DNA from: Verrucomicrobia bacterium Tous-C9LFEB
Lineage (GTDB): Bacteria > Verrucomicrobiota > Verrucomicrobiia > Methylacidiphilales > UBA1321
Length of the DNA: 64,000 nucleotides
Direction: 5' to 3'
Assembly (NCBI GenBank): GCA_002304345.1
Contig: NEUU01000001.1
Location: 186,001-250,000 of the forward strand
Of this stretch, positions 27,869 through 36,945 are shown one piece after another; the stretch's first letter is position 1, and the number at the start of each line of letters is the position of its first letter. The notes under the pieces are model-generated. The model ran no database searches. It worked only from the letters and a program-made list of their open reading frames with translations, and had not been told where the DNA came from. The position numbers were made by a program, and so were the translations under genes.

Positions 27869-28675
27869 GTGAATTTGTCTCAGTTTGGATTATCATTTCC
27901 ATTAATTATGCCTGAAAACCTTGCCATCCAAAGTCTGATCAAAGCGACGCGCATACTCTTCACCGTCGCGGGCTCGGAGCACGGAAGAACCGTTCACCAG
28001 ATCGCCGCTTCCCTTGGACTTAAACACAAAACGGCGTACCGGTTAGTTCGTACGCTTGAACAAGAGAATTTTCTTCAGCGCAAAACCAATCCCGTTCGAT
28101 TCCTGCTCGGATCCACGATCGGCGAACTCGAAAGATTGAACAGCGAACGCCATTTATTGACCATCGCTGGAGATATGCTTATCCGAGCCCAAGCCAAACT
28201 CCTTTGTGCAAACTTTCTCCTACTGGAGTTGAACGGAACCGAGACTTACCATCGGCTTTGCGTTATGTCCGAACGTCCGGGAGTTCTAATTAAGCAAAGA
28301 AGCCACACCATCCATTTTTATCATCATATCAGCTCCATATTACTGCTTGCTTATGCTCAACCCGAGACACAGGCGATGTTATATAAGGCGCATCCGTTCG
28401 AGGTGGAGGGCAAATCCATTTGGAAAACCCAGACAAAATTGAATGAATTTCTGTCGGAGATCCGCAGAACAGGGTTGTGTGCGTCTGTCGATCCCGACAA
28501 TCGCCATTATCGGGTTGCTACACCCATCTTTTCAAAGGGCGGGGAGGTCATCGCCGCCATGGGAGGATATATGCCCGTAGGGGAATCAGCACGCTCCCGA
28601 AAGATTTTGGCGTATCTCTGTAAAACTACCGCCGCCGAGATTTCCGAGAAAATATCAAAATCCGACTGTGAATAA
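27869..28675 (+). CDS. IclR family transcriptional regulator
   Basis: A regulator of 268 residues from the GTG at 27869, or 255 from the ATG at 27908 (MPENLAIQSL), which fits IclR proteins better. The N-terminal winged helix is VHQIAASLGLKHKTAYRLVRTL followed by FLQRKTNPVRFLLG. The C-terminal effector domain shows the usual GLCASVDPDNRHYRVATPIF and GEVIAAMGGYMP segments. It is first in an operon with GH10 (7 bases downstream) and GH42 and so probably senses a xylan- or galactan-derived sugar. It is the best candidate to bind the GGAGATCATTGATCTCC palindromes, one of which lies in front of it. Confidence 0.88.
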   Translation: MNLSQFGLSFPLIMPENLAIQSLIKATRILFTVAGSEHGRTVHQIAASLGLKHKTAYRLVRTLEQENFLQRKTNPVRFLLGSTIGELERLNSERHLLTIAGDMLIRAQAKLLCANFLLLELNGTETYHRLCVMSERPGVLIKQRSHTIHFYHHISSILLLAYAQPETQAMLYKAHPFEVEGKSIWKTQTKLNEFLSEIRRTGLCASVDPDNRHYRVATPIFSKGGEVIAAMGGYMPVGESARSRKILAYLCKTTAAEISEKISKSDCE

Positions 28676-28681
28676 ATCATT

Positions 28682-30019
28682 ATGCATCAAGCCATCCTAA
28701 ATCCATTAGCCCAACAAGTTTCTAGAAATCTGCTCTGCGATGATCCGGAAATCGAATTTCGTATTCAAAGCGGAATTGAGACTAATCGGAAAGGATTTGG
28801 ATCGCTCAAACTGGTGGATGCCGGAGGGGGAGTGATCCCCAAGGCAGATGTTTCGTTTCGCTTGTTGAGGCATGAATACCGATTTGGCTGCAATGCGTTT
28901 ATGTTGCAGCAATTCAAGGAACCGGAAAAGAATGCGCGCTACGAAGAGATTTTCGGAAATCTCTTCAATTTGGCTGTATTACCTTTTTATTGGTCTGATC
29001 TGGAGCCCGAAGAGGGCAACCCACGATTCAATATCAACAGCACTCCGGTTTACCGCCGCCCCCCACCGGATCTTGTTCTACAATTTTGCGACAAGTATAA
29101 AATAACTCCCAAGGGACATTTGCTTTGCTGGCATGATTTTGCTCCAAAATGGTTGCCCACCGAGCGCAGAGAACTGGAGGTCCGTCTTGAGCAGCGTATC
29201 CAGCAAATCGCCAGTCGGTATTCCGGAAAAATTAGTATCTGGGATGTGGCCAATGAAGCGCTTCAGTGGAATCCAGCCTTGCACTCCCTGATGCCAGAGC
29301 ATCATGTCGAATCGGCCTTCGCGATGGCTCAGAAATATTTTCCAGAATCAACCGAGCTTCTCTATAATGACGGTCCCTGGGTCAGTTGGGATAGCTATCG
29401 TGGCGACTATACGCCACTCTATATGCTGGTCCGGCATCTGCTTCAAAAAAATTTGCCGATCCGTGGCCTCGGATTACAGTATCACATGTTTTCCAAACCC
29501 AGTTCAATGGTCGATTGGGCGCATCAATTCATCAACCAGCGGCTGATTTTCGCCAACCTAGATCAGTACGCAAAACTTGGATTGCCCATCAATATATCAG
29601 AAATAACCATTGCTGCGAATAGGGAGTTTGGAGATGGGGATAAATTTCAGGAATTGGTGGCAGAGAAATTATACCGGATTTGGTTTAGCCATCCGTCGAC
29701 CAATGGAATTATTTGGTGGAATCTTGTCGATGGCACGGCAGCCTATGCTCCCCTTGGAAGTGAGGAAGGAGAGAATCAATATCGCGGAGGATTGGTATCC
29801 TATGATTTAGAGCCGAAACCAGTCCTGAAAACTCTTAAAAATATGATACAGAATGAATGGACAAGCTCAGGTTCCATTTCATATGAAGAAGGCAAGATCA
29901 ATCAGTTTCACGGGTTTTATGGAGACTATGAGCTAACCATTCGCACGAATTCCGGGGCAGTGCGCAAGATGGTCACCCTCGCCAAAAATTCCAAAAACGA
30001 ATTAAAGCTCACGGTATAA
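28682..30019 (+). CDS. endo-1,4-beta-xylanase-like enzyme, GH10
   Basis: A 445-residue GH10 enzyme. The TIM barrel runs from about residue 45 to 390: PFYWSDLEPEEGNP, GHLLCWHDFAPKWLP, IWDVANEALQW with acid/base E192, and LPINISEITI with nucleophile E307, then GIIWWNLVDGTA. A small beta-rich C-terminal tail follows. There is no signal peptide, so it likely acts in the cytoplasm on imported xylo-oligosaccharides or aryl xylosides rather than on polymeric xylan. It lies between iclR and the GH42 gene in one operon. Confidence 0.92.
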   Translation: MHQAILNPLAQQVSRNLLCDDPEIEFRIQSGIETNRKGFGSLKLVDAGGGVIPKADVSFRLLRHEYRFGCNAFMLQQFKEPEKNARYEEIFGNLFNLAVLPFYWSDLEPEEGNPRFNINSTPVYRRPPPDLVLQFCDKYKITPKGHLLCWHDFAPKWLPTERRELEVRLEQRIQQIASRYSGKISIWDVANEALQWNPALHSLMPEHHVESAFAMAQKYFPESTELLYNDGPWVSWDSYRGDYTPLYMLVRHLLQKNLPIRGLGLQYHMFSKPSSMVDWAHQFINQRLIFANLDQYAKLGLPINISEITIAANREFGDGDKFQELVAEKLYRIWFSHPSTNGIIWWNLVDGTAAYAPLGSEEGENQYRGGLVSYDLEPKPVLKTLKNMIQNEWTSSGSISYEEGKINQFHGFYGDYELTIRTNSGAVRKMVTLAKNSKNELKLTV

Positions 30020-30051
30020 TCCGCAGTTTTATTTCAAATAGGAGACTTGTT

Positions 30052-32112
30052 GTGAGTGAATTTCCTCCCATTAACGCCAAGCTGCCTGTTATCTGGTATG
30101 GAGCCGACTATAATCCAGATCAATGGCTTGATCGACCGGATATTCTAGCAGAAGACATCCGGTTGATGAAGGAAGCTGGATGCAATGTATTGAGTGTTGG
30201 TATTTTTGCTTGGTCGCGACTGGAACCCAAGGAGGGCGTGTATTGCTTTGACTGGCTTGACCGGATCTTTGATTCGTTCGAGGCCAATGGGCTTTACATA
30301 AATCTGGCGACGCCGAGCGCCGCTTATCCGCTCTGGCTAGCGGAGAAACATCCCGAGATCGTACGCGTTGACGCGCATCGACGCCGATTGCGCGGTCGCA
30401 CAAGGGATAATTACTGCTGGACTTCGCCTGCCTACCGTAAAGAGGTTGGCCGGATGGATGCCGAACTGGCCAGACGTTATGCGCATCGGCAGAATCTGGT
30501 TCTGTGGCATGTTGGAAACGAGTATGGCGGCGAATGTCATTGCGAGCTCTGCCAGAACGCTTTTAGGAATTATCTCAAAAATAGATACAATGATTCGCTC
30601 GATGCCGTAAACAAGGCGTGGTGGACGAGTTTTTCGAGCCACCTCTTTACGGATTGGTCCCAGATCGAATCTCCGTCTCCGGTGGGAGAATCGTCCATTC
30701 ACGGACTTAACCTCGATTGGCGCCGATTTGTGACGTGGCAAGCTTGTCAGTTCATCGAAAATGAATTGAATTCGATCCGTTTATTTTCCGCCAACGTCCC
30801 AACTACAACCAATCTGACTTTGGGGCCGGACCTAGATCCGTATAAGATTGGCTCTCTCTTCGATGTTACTTCCTGGGACAGCTATCCTACTTATCACTCG
30901 CCAGTGGGGAACATCGAAGTGGCTGAACATCAAGCCTTGTTGTCAGATCTAACCCGGGCAATTAAACCGAACAGGCCATTCTTGTTAATGGAATCGACGC
31001 CGAGTATTACTCATTCTCAATGGGCCAAGCTGAAGCGCCCCGGGATGCATCAGGTTGCCAGTCTGCTGATGACGGCTCTGGGCTCGGACAGCGTCATGCA
31101 CTTCCAATGGCGGAAAGGACGTGGTGGTCTTGAGAAATTTCATGGAGCCATCATTGGTCACGATGGAGACTCTCGGCCCCGAACTTTCCAGGAAGTCAAA
31201 GCGCTTGGGAAAACGTTGCAAGGGTTAAGTGATGTGGTGGGCTCGCTTGTGCAGCCTCAAGCCGCCGTTGTGTTCGACTGGGAAAATCGTTGGGCATTGG
31301 AGGATGCGCGCTGTCTGACTGGCAGTCGCAGCTATTGGTTTGATTTTGTGCACCCGCACCACAAGGCCTTTTTCGAATTAGGCGTTGCCACGGACGTTAT
31401 TTCACAGGATATGCCTGTGGATTCTTACAAACTAATCTCGGCTCCTGTTTTGTACTTGGTAAAGCCTGGCGTGGCGGAAAAACTCAAAAAGTTTGTAAGA
31501 AATGGCGGCACGTTGATCCTTACTTTTTGGAGCGGGATTGTTGATGATAGCGATCTCTGCTACCTTGGAGGCGCTCCAGGTCCCCTGCGGGAACTGGCAG
31601 GTATTTGGGTGGAAGAGATAGACACGCTCTATCGGGAAGATACGAACGCCTTGCGCCCGTGTTCGGGAAACGCCCTTCATTTAGTAGGTTCTTTCCCGGT
31701 CAAAACCTATTGTGAAGTCATTCATGCAGAAGGAGCTGAAGTCTTGGCCGCTTATGAGTCTGATTACTATGCAGGACTTCCAGCTCTCACCGTCAATAAG
31801 TATGGAAAGGGAAAAGTCTATTATCTCGCGGCTAATGCCGATGCGGCCTTTCTGAATCCGTTCTATGCACGCATTGCATTGGAAGCCCAAATTCCTTTTG
31901 CCGTGGACGGCATTCTTCCTCCGGGGTTGATCGCCAAACGTCGCCATGCTAACGGAACGGATTTCCTCTTTCTCCTCAATTTTGAGCACGAGCCGAAGTC
32001 ATTTGATTTTGGATCGGAGCGGTGGATCAAGCTCGAAAGTCATGAAGTCCTATCCGGAACGCATTCCATTCCTCCGTATGGCGCATTCGTCCTGAAAAAA
32101 GTTTCTTCTTGA
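30052..32112 (+). CDS. beta-galactosidase-like enzyme, GH42
   Basis: A 686-residue GH42 protein. The barrel opens with WYGADYNPDQW, has HVGNEYGG with acid/base E157, and LLMESTPS with nucleophile E314. The zinc-site cysteines of the family are present (C122, C162, C164, C167 in NYCW and ECHCELC). The trimerisation domain (about 400-600) and the small C-terminal beta-domain follow. GTG at 30052 is chosen because AGGAG sits eight bases upstream. It is cytoplasmic and should cleave beta-galactosides or, given the GH10 neighbour, possibly alpha-L-arabinopyranosides. Third gene of the iclR operon. Confidence 0.92.
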   Translation: MSEFPPINAKLPVIWYGADYNPDQWLDRPDILAEDIRLMKEAGCNVLSVGIFAWSRLEPKEGVYCFDWLDRIFDSFEANGLYINLATPSAAYPLWLAEKHPEIVRVDAHRRRLRGRTRDNYCWTSPAYRKEVGRMDAELARRYAHRQNLVLWHVGNEYGGECHCELCQNAFRNYLKNRYNDSLDAVNKAWWTSFSSHLFTDWSQIESPSPVGESSIHGLNLDWRRFVTWQACQFIENELNSIRLFSANVPTTTNLTLGPDLDPYKIGSLFDVTSWDSYPTYHSPVGNIEVAEHQALLSDLTRAIKPNRPFLLMESTPSITHSQWAKLKRPGMHQVASLLMTALGSDSVMHFQWRKGRGGLEKFHGAIIGHDGDSRPRTFQEVKALGKTLQGLSDVVGSLVQPQAAVVFDWENRWALEDARCLTGSRSYWFDFVHPHHKAFFELGVATDVISQDMPVDSYKLISAPVLYLVKPGVAEKLKKFVRNGGTLILTFWSGIVDDSDLCYLGGAPGPLRELAGIWVEEIDTLYREDTNALRPCSGNALHLVGSFPVKTYCEVIHAEGAEVLAAYESDYYAGLPALTVNKYGKGKVYYLAANADAAFLNPFYARIALEAQIPFAVDGILPPGLIAKRRHANGTDFLFLLNFEHEPKSFDFGSERWIKLESHEVLSGTHSIPPYGAFVLKKVSS

Positions 32113-32183
32113 AGAAGTATTGTTTGGGTTCGAGGTGATCTTCTTTGAAACTCGTGCTTGAGTGAGACCACCTTTGCCTGCGG

Positions 32184-34946
32184 TTACTCCTTAACGAGTT
32201 CAAAAAATGGCGTTGGACCGTCCTTCAAGGCCGCTGTGTCGATGTGGATTTGGAGAGTTCCATCGACAAATGCGACGGGCAGCTTTCCCCGGCGAGTGCC
32301 ATCCAGTCCCAGGGCATAGAGCGACATCTTGGCGCCGTTGATGTTTCGGAGAGACGCGCTGAGCCGACCGACGCGCATGAGGACTGGAAGCTTGCCTAAG
32401 TTCACCAACGTGGAGCGATCAGGTGAAAGTTCCATCTCGTTATTTACAACCTGCGTGGAATAAATCAGGACGATCCGCCCGCTCTCGTCCAGGTTTTTTT
32501 GATCAACGGCACAGGTGGCCACCAATGCCGGAACGCTTGTGTCCGAGACATTCAGAAGACCGATGGATTCGCCTTTATTCCCCTCCATCGCCACCGCTTC
32601 GCTACGAGAAGTCACCACCTTGATGAGATTTTCCCGGCTTCTCATGGTGATTTCACCGGTATCGGATTGAAATATTCCTTTGGATGGATCACTGATATTC
32701 GATTGGGAAAGCAGTCCCATTTCTTTCATTCTCGCAACGGCGGCATCAAGGGAAAATTTTGTGGATTTCGAATCTTTCCCGCTAATCGCCCATCCGCCTC
32801 CGGCGGATATAAATTCCGCGCCACTGTCGGGCGTCAGGACTAGATCAGCCTGCGGTGCCGTGCCGACTCCCTCGGCGCGCTTTGCCCAGGGAAAGGCAAT
32901 GCTGAATCCGGTCATGAAGGCTATCCGGCCTTGATCGCTGGAAACGCTGCGACCGCCGTTGCAATTGGTCTCAAGATATTCCTTGGGAATCTGTAACTCC
33001 ACGCGATGCGGTGAGGCCTTTACGTCACCACGCAAAAATAGGCAGCTTAATAAAAACTCTCCCGCACGTGAAACCGGGGAATATCCCACATTGAACACAT
33101 TGACGAGGGATTTCTCCGCATAGTAGAAAACCGGTCCCTCATGAATGAATACAGCATCGAATGAATTGAGGGCAGCATAGGCGCCAAAAACGATGCCGCA
33201 TTCGTACTGATACGGATTCCAGAAGGAGTGATTGTACTCCGTTACGATCAGCGGCCGGTCGGCGAAGCGCATGCAGGAGATGCTGCGTGAATACCATGCG
33301 CCCGCGCCAATGGAGCTTTCCTGGCCGCACTTTGAACCCGGGTTATCGAAAGCGGTCGGATGATTATGATAGGCATTGGCGATGGTAACCTGCGATTCCT
33401 CCCATCGCACTTCCTGTCCGGCTTGCCAGTGAGACATGTTATACTGAGCAACCATGCCTTTATATCCGGTGGCCCGAAGGACGTCACGCATCCACGCCAC
33501 GCTCTCACGCGAAAGCTCGGCACAAAACAGGATGTAATCGTTATCTCTGGCTTCCCTTCTACTAAACGGGAATTCCTCGGGAGTCATAACGCTTTCAAAA
33601 GAAGCTGGGGCCTGCATTCCCCACGCCCTGGATAAAGTCTCTACAGTTTTGTATTTCTCCTGTAACCACAGGCGATATCTCGTATCAAATTCAAGCCGGG
33701 TTTGTTCCGCGAGCTTCGATTTTGGATAAAAAAATCCCCATTCCTGCTCATTAAAAAGTTCTATGCAGGCGATGCTTGGATCATCTTTCCACGGAACGCC
33801 TGTATAGGCATTCACATGGTTCATGAGTGCTTCTACTCCGTATTTCCACGCTTTGCGAACCTGTTCATCACCCAAATACATGCGCAGTTTGTAATCCCGG
33901 CGTTCACCTTGGAGGAGGGGACCCCAGGCATTTTTGAGATAGACCCCAGATGCGCCAACGGTCAGAAACGTATAACCGCCATTTTCCGCGAGAGTGCTTG
34001 TGAAATAATCAAATTTATCAAACTGATCCGGTCGGATGTTCATATCCTCGGGGTAGACAGCATCCGTGCTCAACCGCAGAATGTTGTATCCTTGCAGCCG
34101 CGCCTGAAGAATTTCCCGCTTCCAAAGCTCCTTCCATTCAGGATCTTTCATTGACTTGTCAAATATGCGGGGAGTATTCACTCCACCTCCGTGCAATTTC
34201 ACCGTGATATCCGGACGTCCCTCGACAACAATCCTTCCCGTTGGTCCGACCTCCAGCCGAGGAAGTTTAGCGGGTGCTTTAACCAAGCCCAATCGGCTCA
34301 ACAAGCTTGTGGGTCGAGGCACTTCGGAAACCTTGCGTAGATCCAGAGCGCTCCCTTCTTTGACGAGCAGATCATCCATGTTAACAGCTTTCCACTCGTT
34401 ACTGGGTTGAAACCGGACATTTGGTCGTGTCTCGTGTGGCGCTGGGGCGCCATAAACGAATCGCCATCCGTCCGCTCCGGCCAGAACTTTTACTGCCAGC
34501 AGGTTTTTTCCGACTTTAATCGGAACATCGAAACTAAAGGCATCGGGAGTATAAGGCTTTCCGGCATTTCCAGATTTCAACGTATTAAAAACGGGAGTGC
34601 CGTTGATATAAATCTCCATCCAGTAATCCGCGGAAACTCCAATACGCATGACTCCAGCCCGCTCGCTGCTGAACTCATTATAGAGAATGGCCGCGCTCTT
34701 TTCCTCGAAGTTTCCTTTAGTCTGCTCGGCCAGGTCAATAAAACTGCCGCTGAGTTTGATTTTCTGCGCGAGTATCTCCTTGCCGTCGGCCTGGAAAAGT
34801 TTTTCGGGAATCTGGCTGTACGACAGGATTTCCGCAGGCTTCAGAAAGAAGACCCATTCCTCATTCAAGTTCGGGGGGAGACGATCCTGGGACTGCGCGG
34901 ACACGCCAAACGTGAAAAGTGACAATAATAAAAGAGAGAATCTCAT
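32184..34946 (-). CDS. large secreted clan GH-A glycosidase, family uncertain
   Basis: A 920-residue exported protein. The signal peptide is MRFSLLLLSLFTFGVSAQS. Residues 60-170 form a jelly-roll like that of GH2 enzymes (GVSADYWMEIYINGTPVFN). The (beta/alpha)8 domain follows at about 230-640: LQGYNILRLSTDAVYPEDM, HVNAYTGVPWKDDPSIACIE, ELFNEQEWGF with the acid/base Glu, and LIVTEYNHSFWNP with the nucleophile Glu. The last 280 residues are beta-strand-rich. Arrangement and motifs resemble the lipoprotein at 23413. Substrate unknown; it is convergent with the GH42 gene, and xylan- or galactan-type substrates fit the locus. Confidence 0.78.
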   Translation of the reverse strand: MRFSLLLLSLFTFGVSAQSQDRLPPNLNEEWVFFLKPAEILSYSQIPEKLFQADGKEILAQKIKLSGSFIDLAEQTKGNFEEKSAAILYNEFSSERAGVMRIGVSADYWMEIYINGTPVFNTLKSGNAGKPYTPDAFSFDVPIKVGKNLLAVKVLAGADGWRFVYGAPAPHETRPNVRFQPSNEWKAVNMDDLLVKEGSALDLRKVSEVPRPTSLLSRLGLVKAPAKLPRLEVGPTGRIVVEGRPDITVKLHGGGVNTPRIFDKSMKDPEWKELWKREILQARLQGYNILRLSTDAVYPEDMNIRPDQFDKFDYFTSTLAENGGYTFLTVGASGVYLKNAWGPLLQGERRDYKLRMYLGDEQVRKAWKYGVEALMNHVNAYTGVPWKDDPSIACIELFNEQEWGFFYPKSKLAEQTRLEFDTRYRLWLQEKYKTVETLSRAWGMQAPASFESVMTPEEFPFSRREARDNDYILFCAELSRESVAWMRDVLRATGYKGMVAQYNMSHWQAGQEVRWEESQVTIANAYHNHPTAFDNPGSKCGQESSIGAGAWYSRSISCMRFADRPLIVTEYNHSFWNPYQYECGIVFGAYAALNSFDAVFIHEGPVFYYAEKSLVNVFNVGYSPVSRAGEFLLSCLFLRGDVKASPHRVELQIPKEYLETNCNGGRSVSSDQGRIAFMTGFSIAFPWAKRAEGVGTAPQADLVLTPDSGAEFISAGGGWAISGKDSKSTKFSLDAAVARMKEMGLLSQSNISDPSKGIFQSDTGEITMRSRENLIKVVTSRSEAVAMEGNKGESIGLLNVSDTSVPALVATCAVDQKNLDESGRIVLIYSTQVVNNEMELSPDRSTLVNLGKLPVLMRVGRLSASLRNINGAKMSLYALGLDGTRRGKLPVAFVDGTLQIHIDTAALKDGPTPFFELVKE

Positions 34947-35207
34947 GACAAGTCTATGTAAAGGTAGATTGTTTTCTTTAAGTAAGTATGAGTCAGACCA
35001 AGGTGTCCGAAAGATAAACCGCAGCGATTACTCTGTTTCGCTTTCAGAGAAAAGGAATGAATAGTACATCTCGGCAGGAGGAGCTCAGAATTTACCCTGC
35101 AATAGCGGCTCGCGATGGCTTTTCAAGAAGCCCCGCGAAAAGGTTCCGTTGGGCAGATCCGACAATCTCATCGAGATCACCCCCACTGTTTGGGAGTGGT
35201 TCCTTGA

Positions 35208-36080
35208 CTAAGACTGACGCTTCCTTAAGCAATAGATTCCCAGAAATCCAAAAGAAACCAGTGCGATCATAGAAGGCTCGGGAATGGTGGAGATTTGCAA
35301 GTTGTCAAAATCAGCCGTAATTGTGTCATTGCCACCCGACGCAAATACAATATATGTATCTGGCGTTGAGGTCAGGTGAGGAATGGTTCCTCCACTGGCG
35401 CTCGCTTGAACCGAGCTGGTCAGGTTGCTGGTTTTCAGCTCTCCGGAAACCAACACATTCGTAAATTTAGACGTGGATGGATTGATGGTGAAATCAAACG
35501 TGATATAGTCTCCAAGATTTGCATATTCCGTATAGTTTCCAAATTCAATATAGAATGCCGCCGTGGAGTTGTTGGAGCTATTTAGAGCTAAGGCGAGTTT
35601 TCCGTCAGAATAAATCAAGCCAAACCAATAAGGCAAAGTTCCAACCTGACTGCTATTTGCTCCAAAATATATTTGAGCCTGATTGCCCGTATTCGCACTA
35701 ATGCCACTGAGTGCCATACCAAAGTGAATGTTAAAGGGTTGCGTTACATCTACTGCAGAACCTAGCTGCAGCGAGGCCCCGAGCGCACCTGTAGCGGTAT
35801 TTGTCAGGCGCAAGGCTTGTGATCCTGATTGAGGATTGGCCGTGGAAGTTTGCAGGTTGCCGTTGAGAGCAGTTGTATTAAACGTATTACTCCATGCTGC
35901 CGTACCGGTGATTGTCGAGTCATCGACACCAACAATAGTGGTGTTTGTTCCGTACCCACTGGACGTTTCAAATCCGATAATGACATCTCCCATGGTACTA
36001 ACGGTTCCCACCATCGCCCAAAGTACGAGCGGCGCCAATAGTTTGAGAGTAGAGGTGCTGTAAGTTTTGATGTAGTTCAT
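35208..36080 (-). CDS. PEP-CTERM secreted protein, paralogue of the 26716 protein
   Basis: A 290-residue protein starting at MNYIKTYSTSTLKLL with a signal peptide ending VSTMGDV. The domain DVIIGFETSSGYGTNTTIVG through YWFGLIYSDGKLALALNSSN is closely similar to the 26716 protein. The C-terminus is an intact sorting signal: STIPEPSMIALVSFGFLGIY followed by CLRKRQS. It should therefore be exosortase-processed and surface-retained, unlike its paralogue. The 27-base palindrome at 36155-36181 is 75 bases upstream of the start. Probably a binding or matrix protein; no catalytic motif is recognised. Confidence 0.85.
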   Translation of the reverse strand: MNYIKTYSTSTLKLLAPLVLWAMVGTVSTMGDVIIGFETSSGYGTNTTIVGVDDSTITGTAAWSNTFNTTALNGNLQTSTANPQSGSQALRLTNTATGALGASLQLGSAVDVTQPFNIHFGMALSGISANTGNQAQIYFGANSSQVGTLPYWFGLIYSDGKLALALNSSNNSTAAFYIEFGNYTEYANLGDYITFDFTINPSTSKFTNVLVSGELKTSNLTSSVQASASGGTIPHLTSTPDTYIVFASGGNDTITADFDNLQISTIPEPSMIALVSFGFLGIYCLRKRQS

Positions 36081-36154
36081 GGCAGAATTTGGTTGTTTTT
36101 CATTTATCAAACAATTGCGCTAACGTAGCAATAATCAAACAGTTAGAAGGAATG

Positions 36155-36181
36155 TTTAAGGAGATCATTGATCTCCTTAAA
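36155..36181. promoter_or_regulatory. palindromic operator, copy 3 (27-base palindrome)
   Basis: The half-site TTTAAGGAGATCA is repeated inverted around a central T, giving 27 bases of perfect dyad symmetry that contain the shared core GGAGATCATTGATCTCC. It lies between the leftward PEP-CTERM gene (75 bases from its ATG) and the rightward pseudopilin gene (120 bases from its ATG), so it could control both. Confidence 0.78.
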
Positions 36182-36300
36182 CCTGTTGTTTGCGGTGAAA
36201 TTTCTCGCCAAATAGCTGCCAGGGTGACTCAAATTGCAATCACTCAATCGATCGCGCGAATGTATCCATTCTCCCCCTGAAAAATAAAACGGCATTTGTC

Positions 36301-36897
36301 ATGAAACGCTCTGCTTTCGGCCTCATTGAGCTATTAGTAGCTCTTTGTATTATCAGTATTCTGATATCGTTGGGCATCCCGGCATTCGGTTCCGCAATGA
36401 GCCGTTCGCGATCAAGTAAATGCCAATCCAATTTGCGCCAAATCGGCATCGCCATGTCGAACTATCTTGCGGATAACGATCAGGTTTATCCCCTGGCTTA
36501 CGGAGTGGGCACTCCTCCTCAATCGACAACTTGGATGCAAAAGCTGGCACCCTATTTGGGAATTGGGGATAACGTTTTAGGCTCGGCACCACTTTTACGA
36601 TCCACCGGTATCCTCAACTGTCCTGCTTATCGTCCAACGGGGCGCTTAGTCTCCTATGCCATGAACGTCAACATTACCGATTCCAGATGGAACTTTCGAG
36701 CGCTAAGGACTCCCGATGCTTCAACCTTTTTAATTGTGGAGATTAATGCCAATGCGGAATTTTTTCTACCGGGAGGCACTAGCGATGTCTCCCGTCGACA
36801 CCCCTTTAGTTCCGCTAACTTTCTATTTGTGGATGGTCATGTAGAAAATATCAATACCTCGGTACCAGCCAGCGATAACCGCTGGTATCCGCAATAA
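36301..36897 (+). CDS. PulG-like pseudopilin with H-X9-DG C-terminus
   Basis: A 198-residue protein with a short prepilin leader (MKRSAFGLIELLVALCIISI; cleavage before Phe, Glu5 conserved), a CQSNLRQIGIAMSNYLADND segment typical of this family, and the C-terminal HPFSSANFLFVDGHVENI (H-X9-DG). It is divergent from the PEP-CTERM gene across the 27-base palindrome and is probably co-regulated with the iclR locus. Role unknown; presumably assembled or exported by a type II secretion or type IV pilus-like machine encoded elsewhere. Confidence 0.87.
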   Translation: MKRSAFGLIELLVALCIISILISLGIPAFGSAMSRSRSSKCQSNLRQIGIAMSNYLADNDQVYPLAYGVGTPPQSTTWMQKLAPYLGIGDNVLGSAPLLRSTGILNCPAYRPTGRLVSYAMNVNITDSRWNFRALRTPDASTFLIVEINANAEFFLPGGTSDVSRRHPFSSANFLFVDGHVENINTSVPASDNRWYPQ

Positions 36898-36945
36898 GAC
36901 ATTCATTTAGCTATATCCATTTTCAACTATGCTGCTCAATCGCCA

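Noticed and set aside
35053-35213. Plus-strand open segment ending VPLGRSDNLIEITPTVWEWF
   Set aside because: It reads somewhat protein-like, but there is no start codon, it overlaps the 3' end of the PEP-CTERM gene, and I recognise no family.
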